Source: Baffinella frigidus (lineage: Eukaryota > Cryptophyceae > Cryptomonadales > Baffinellaceae). From it: a stretch of 11,216 nt of DNA. The stretch is taken from the NCBI GenBank assembly GCA_026770585.1, contig MU646677.1, positions 108,249 to 119,464 of the forward strand, read 5' to 3'. Both the position numbers and the translations under genes were made by a program. Below the pieces are notes generated by a model. That model saw only the letters and a program-made list of their open reading frames with translations, did not search any database and was not told the DNA's origin. Positions 11,051 through 11,216 of this stretch are shown here, in pieces. Position 1 is the stretch's first letter. Each line of letters opens with the position of its first letter.

Positions 11051-11216
11051 GATCAGGGATCAGGGTTTGGGGGCCGCGCAGGGAGGGGCGGCGTTGGGGG
11101 CCATTTCGGACGGGATGTAAAGTGTTGGGTGTAGGGTGTAGGGTGTAGGGTGTAGGGTGTTGGGTGTAGGGTGCAGGGTGCAGGGTGTATGGTGTAGGGT
11201 GTAGGGTGTAGGGTGT
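11051..11216 (+). repeat. GGGTGTA heptamer array to the window edge
   Basis: From about 11121 the sequence is nearly pure GGGTGTA with a few GGGTGCA and GGGTGTT variants. The array runs off the window. Confidence 0.85.

Noticed and set aside
11051-11216. Chromosome end (true telomere)
   Set aside because: The orientation would suit a right end, but the units are GGGTGTA variants, similar arrays are interstitial throughout, and the window edge is not evidence of a chromosome end.
1-11216. tRNA, rRNA, dinoflagellate spliced leader or virus-like genes
   Set aside because: I found no sequence with the needed conserved blocks for any of these.

Overview
Kind of organism. This is nuclear DNA from a photosynthetic eukaryote with a large, repeat-rich genome. 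Three things point there: degenerate TTTAGGG/CCCTAAA heptamers (the telomere type of plants, green algae and dinoflagellates), plausible spliceosomal intron borders, and terminal-exon sequence of a PAP/fibrillin (plastid lipid-associated) protein. Intact coding capacity is very low and MITE-like inverted repeats are dense. A green (prasinophyte-like) alga is my best guess and a dinoflagellate the main alternative. No bacterial operon, rRNA, tRNA or CRISPR array is visible.

Layout. (1) 1-1687, + strand: an array of partial copies of the last exon of a PAP/fibrillin-like gene. One copy (524-628) is intact. Most copies before it keep only the 5' half and most after it only the 3' half, with CCCTAAA-like spacers between the early ones. 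A MITE and a GA satellite interrupt the array. (2) 1688-2326: MITE-like elements. (3) 2327-2974, - strand: the only clearly complete gene, a 215-residue BTB/T1 (KCTD-type) protein. (4) 2975-4210: non-coding, with a 122-bp direct duplication and hairpins. (5) 4221-6943, - strand: exons and exon fragments of a J-domain (DnaJ-like) protein. A helix-II exon (6872-6943) joins in phase to an HPD exon (5980-6093). Two 5'-only HPD-exon fragments lie upstream of the intact exon and about six mainly 3' fragments lie downstream, mixed with inverted-repeat elements. (6) 6612-8040: telomere-like heptamer arrays holding short exon-like islands on the - strand. (7) 8040-10050: MITE-like inverted repeats, palindromes and further - strand coding-like scraps with an ERQxxNF motif. 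(8) 10054-11216: a fourfold tandem repeat carrying an FDxFWxDxHAQ peptide on the - strand, then long GGGTTTA/GGGTGTA heptamer arrays to the window edge.

How it fits together. Between about 4.2 and 11 kb the - strand may hold one large, sparsely coding gene whose introns are largely telomere-like heptamers, ending in a J domain; that connection is inference. Two independent clusters (PAP exon on +, J exon on -) show the same pattern: one intact exon, 5'-half copies upstream, 3'-half copies downstream. A CCCTACCGTAGGG palindrome recurs inside several otherwise different inverted-repeat elements. These two patterns are the most unusual parts of the window.
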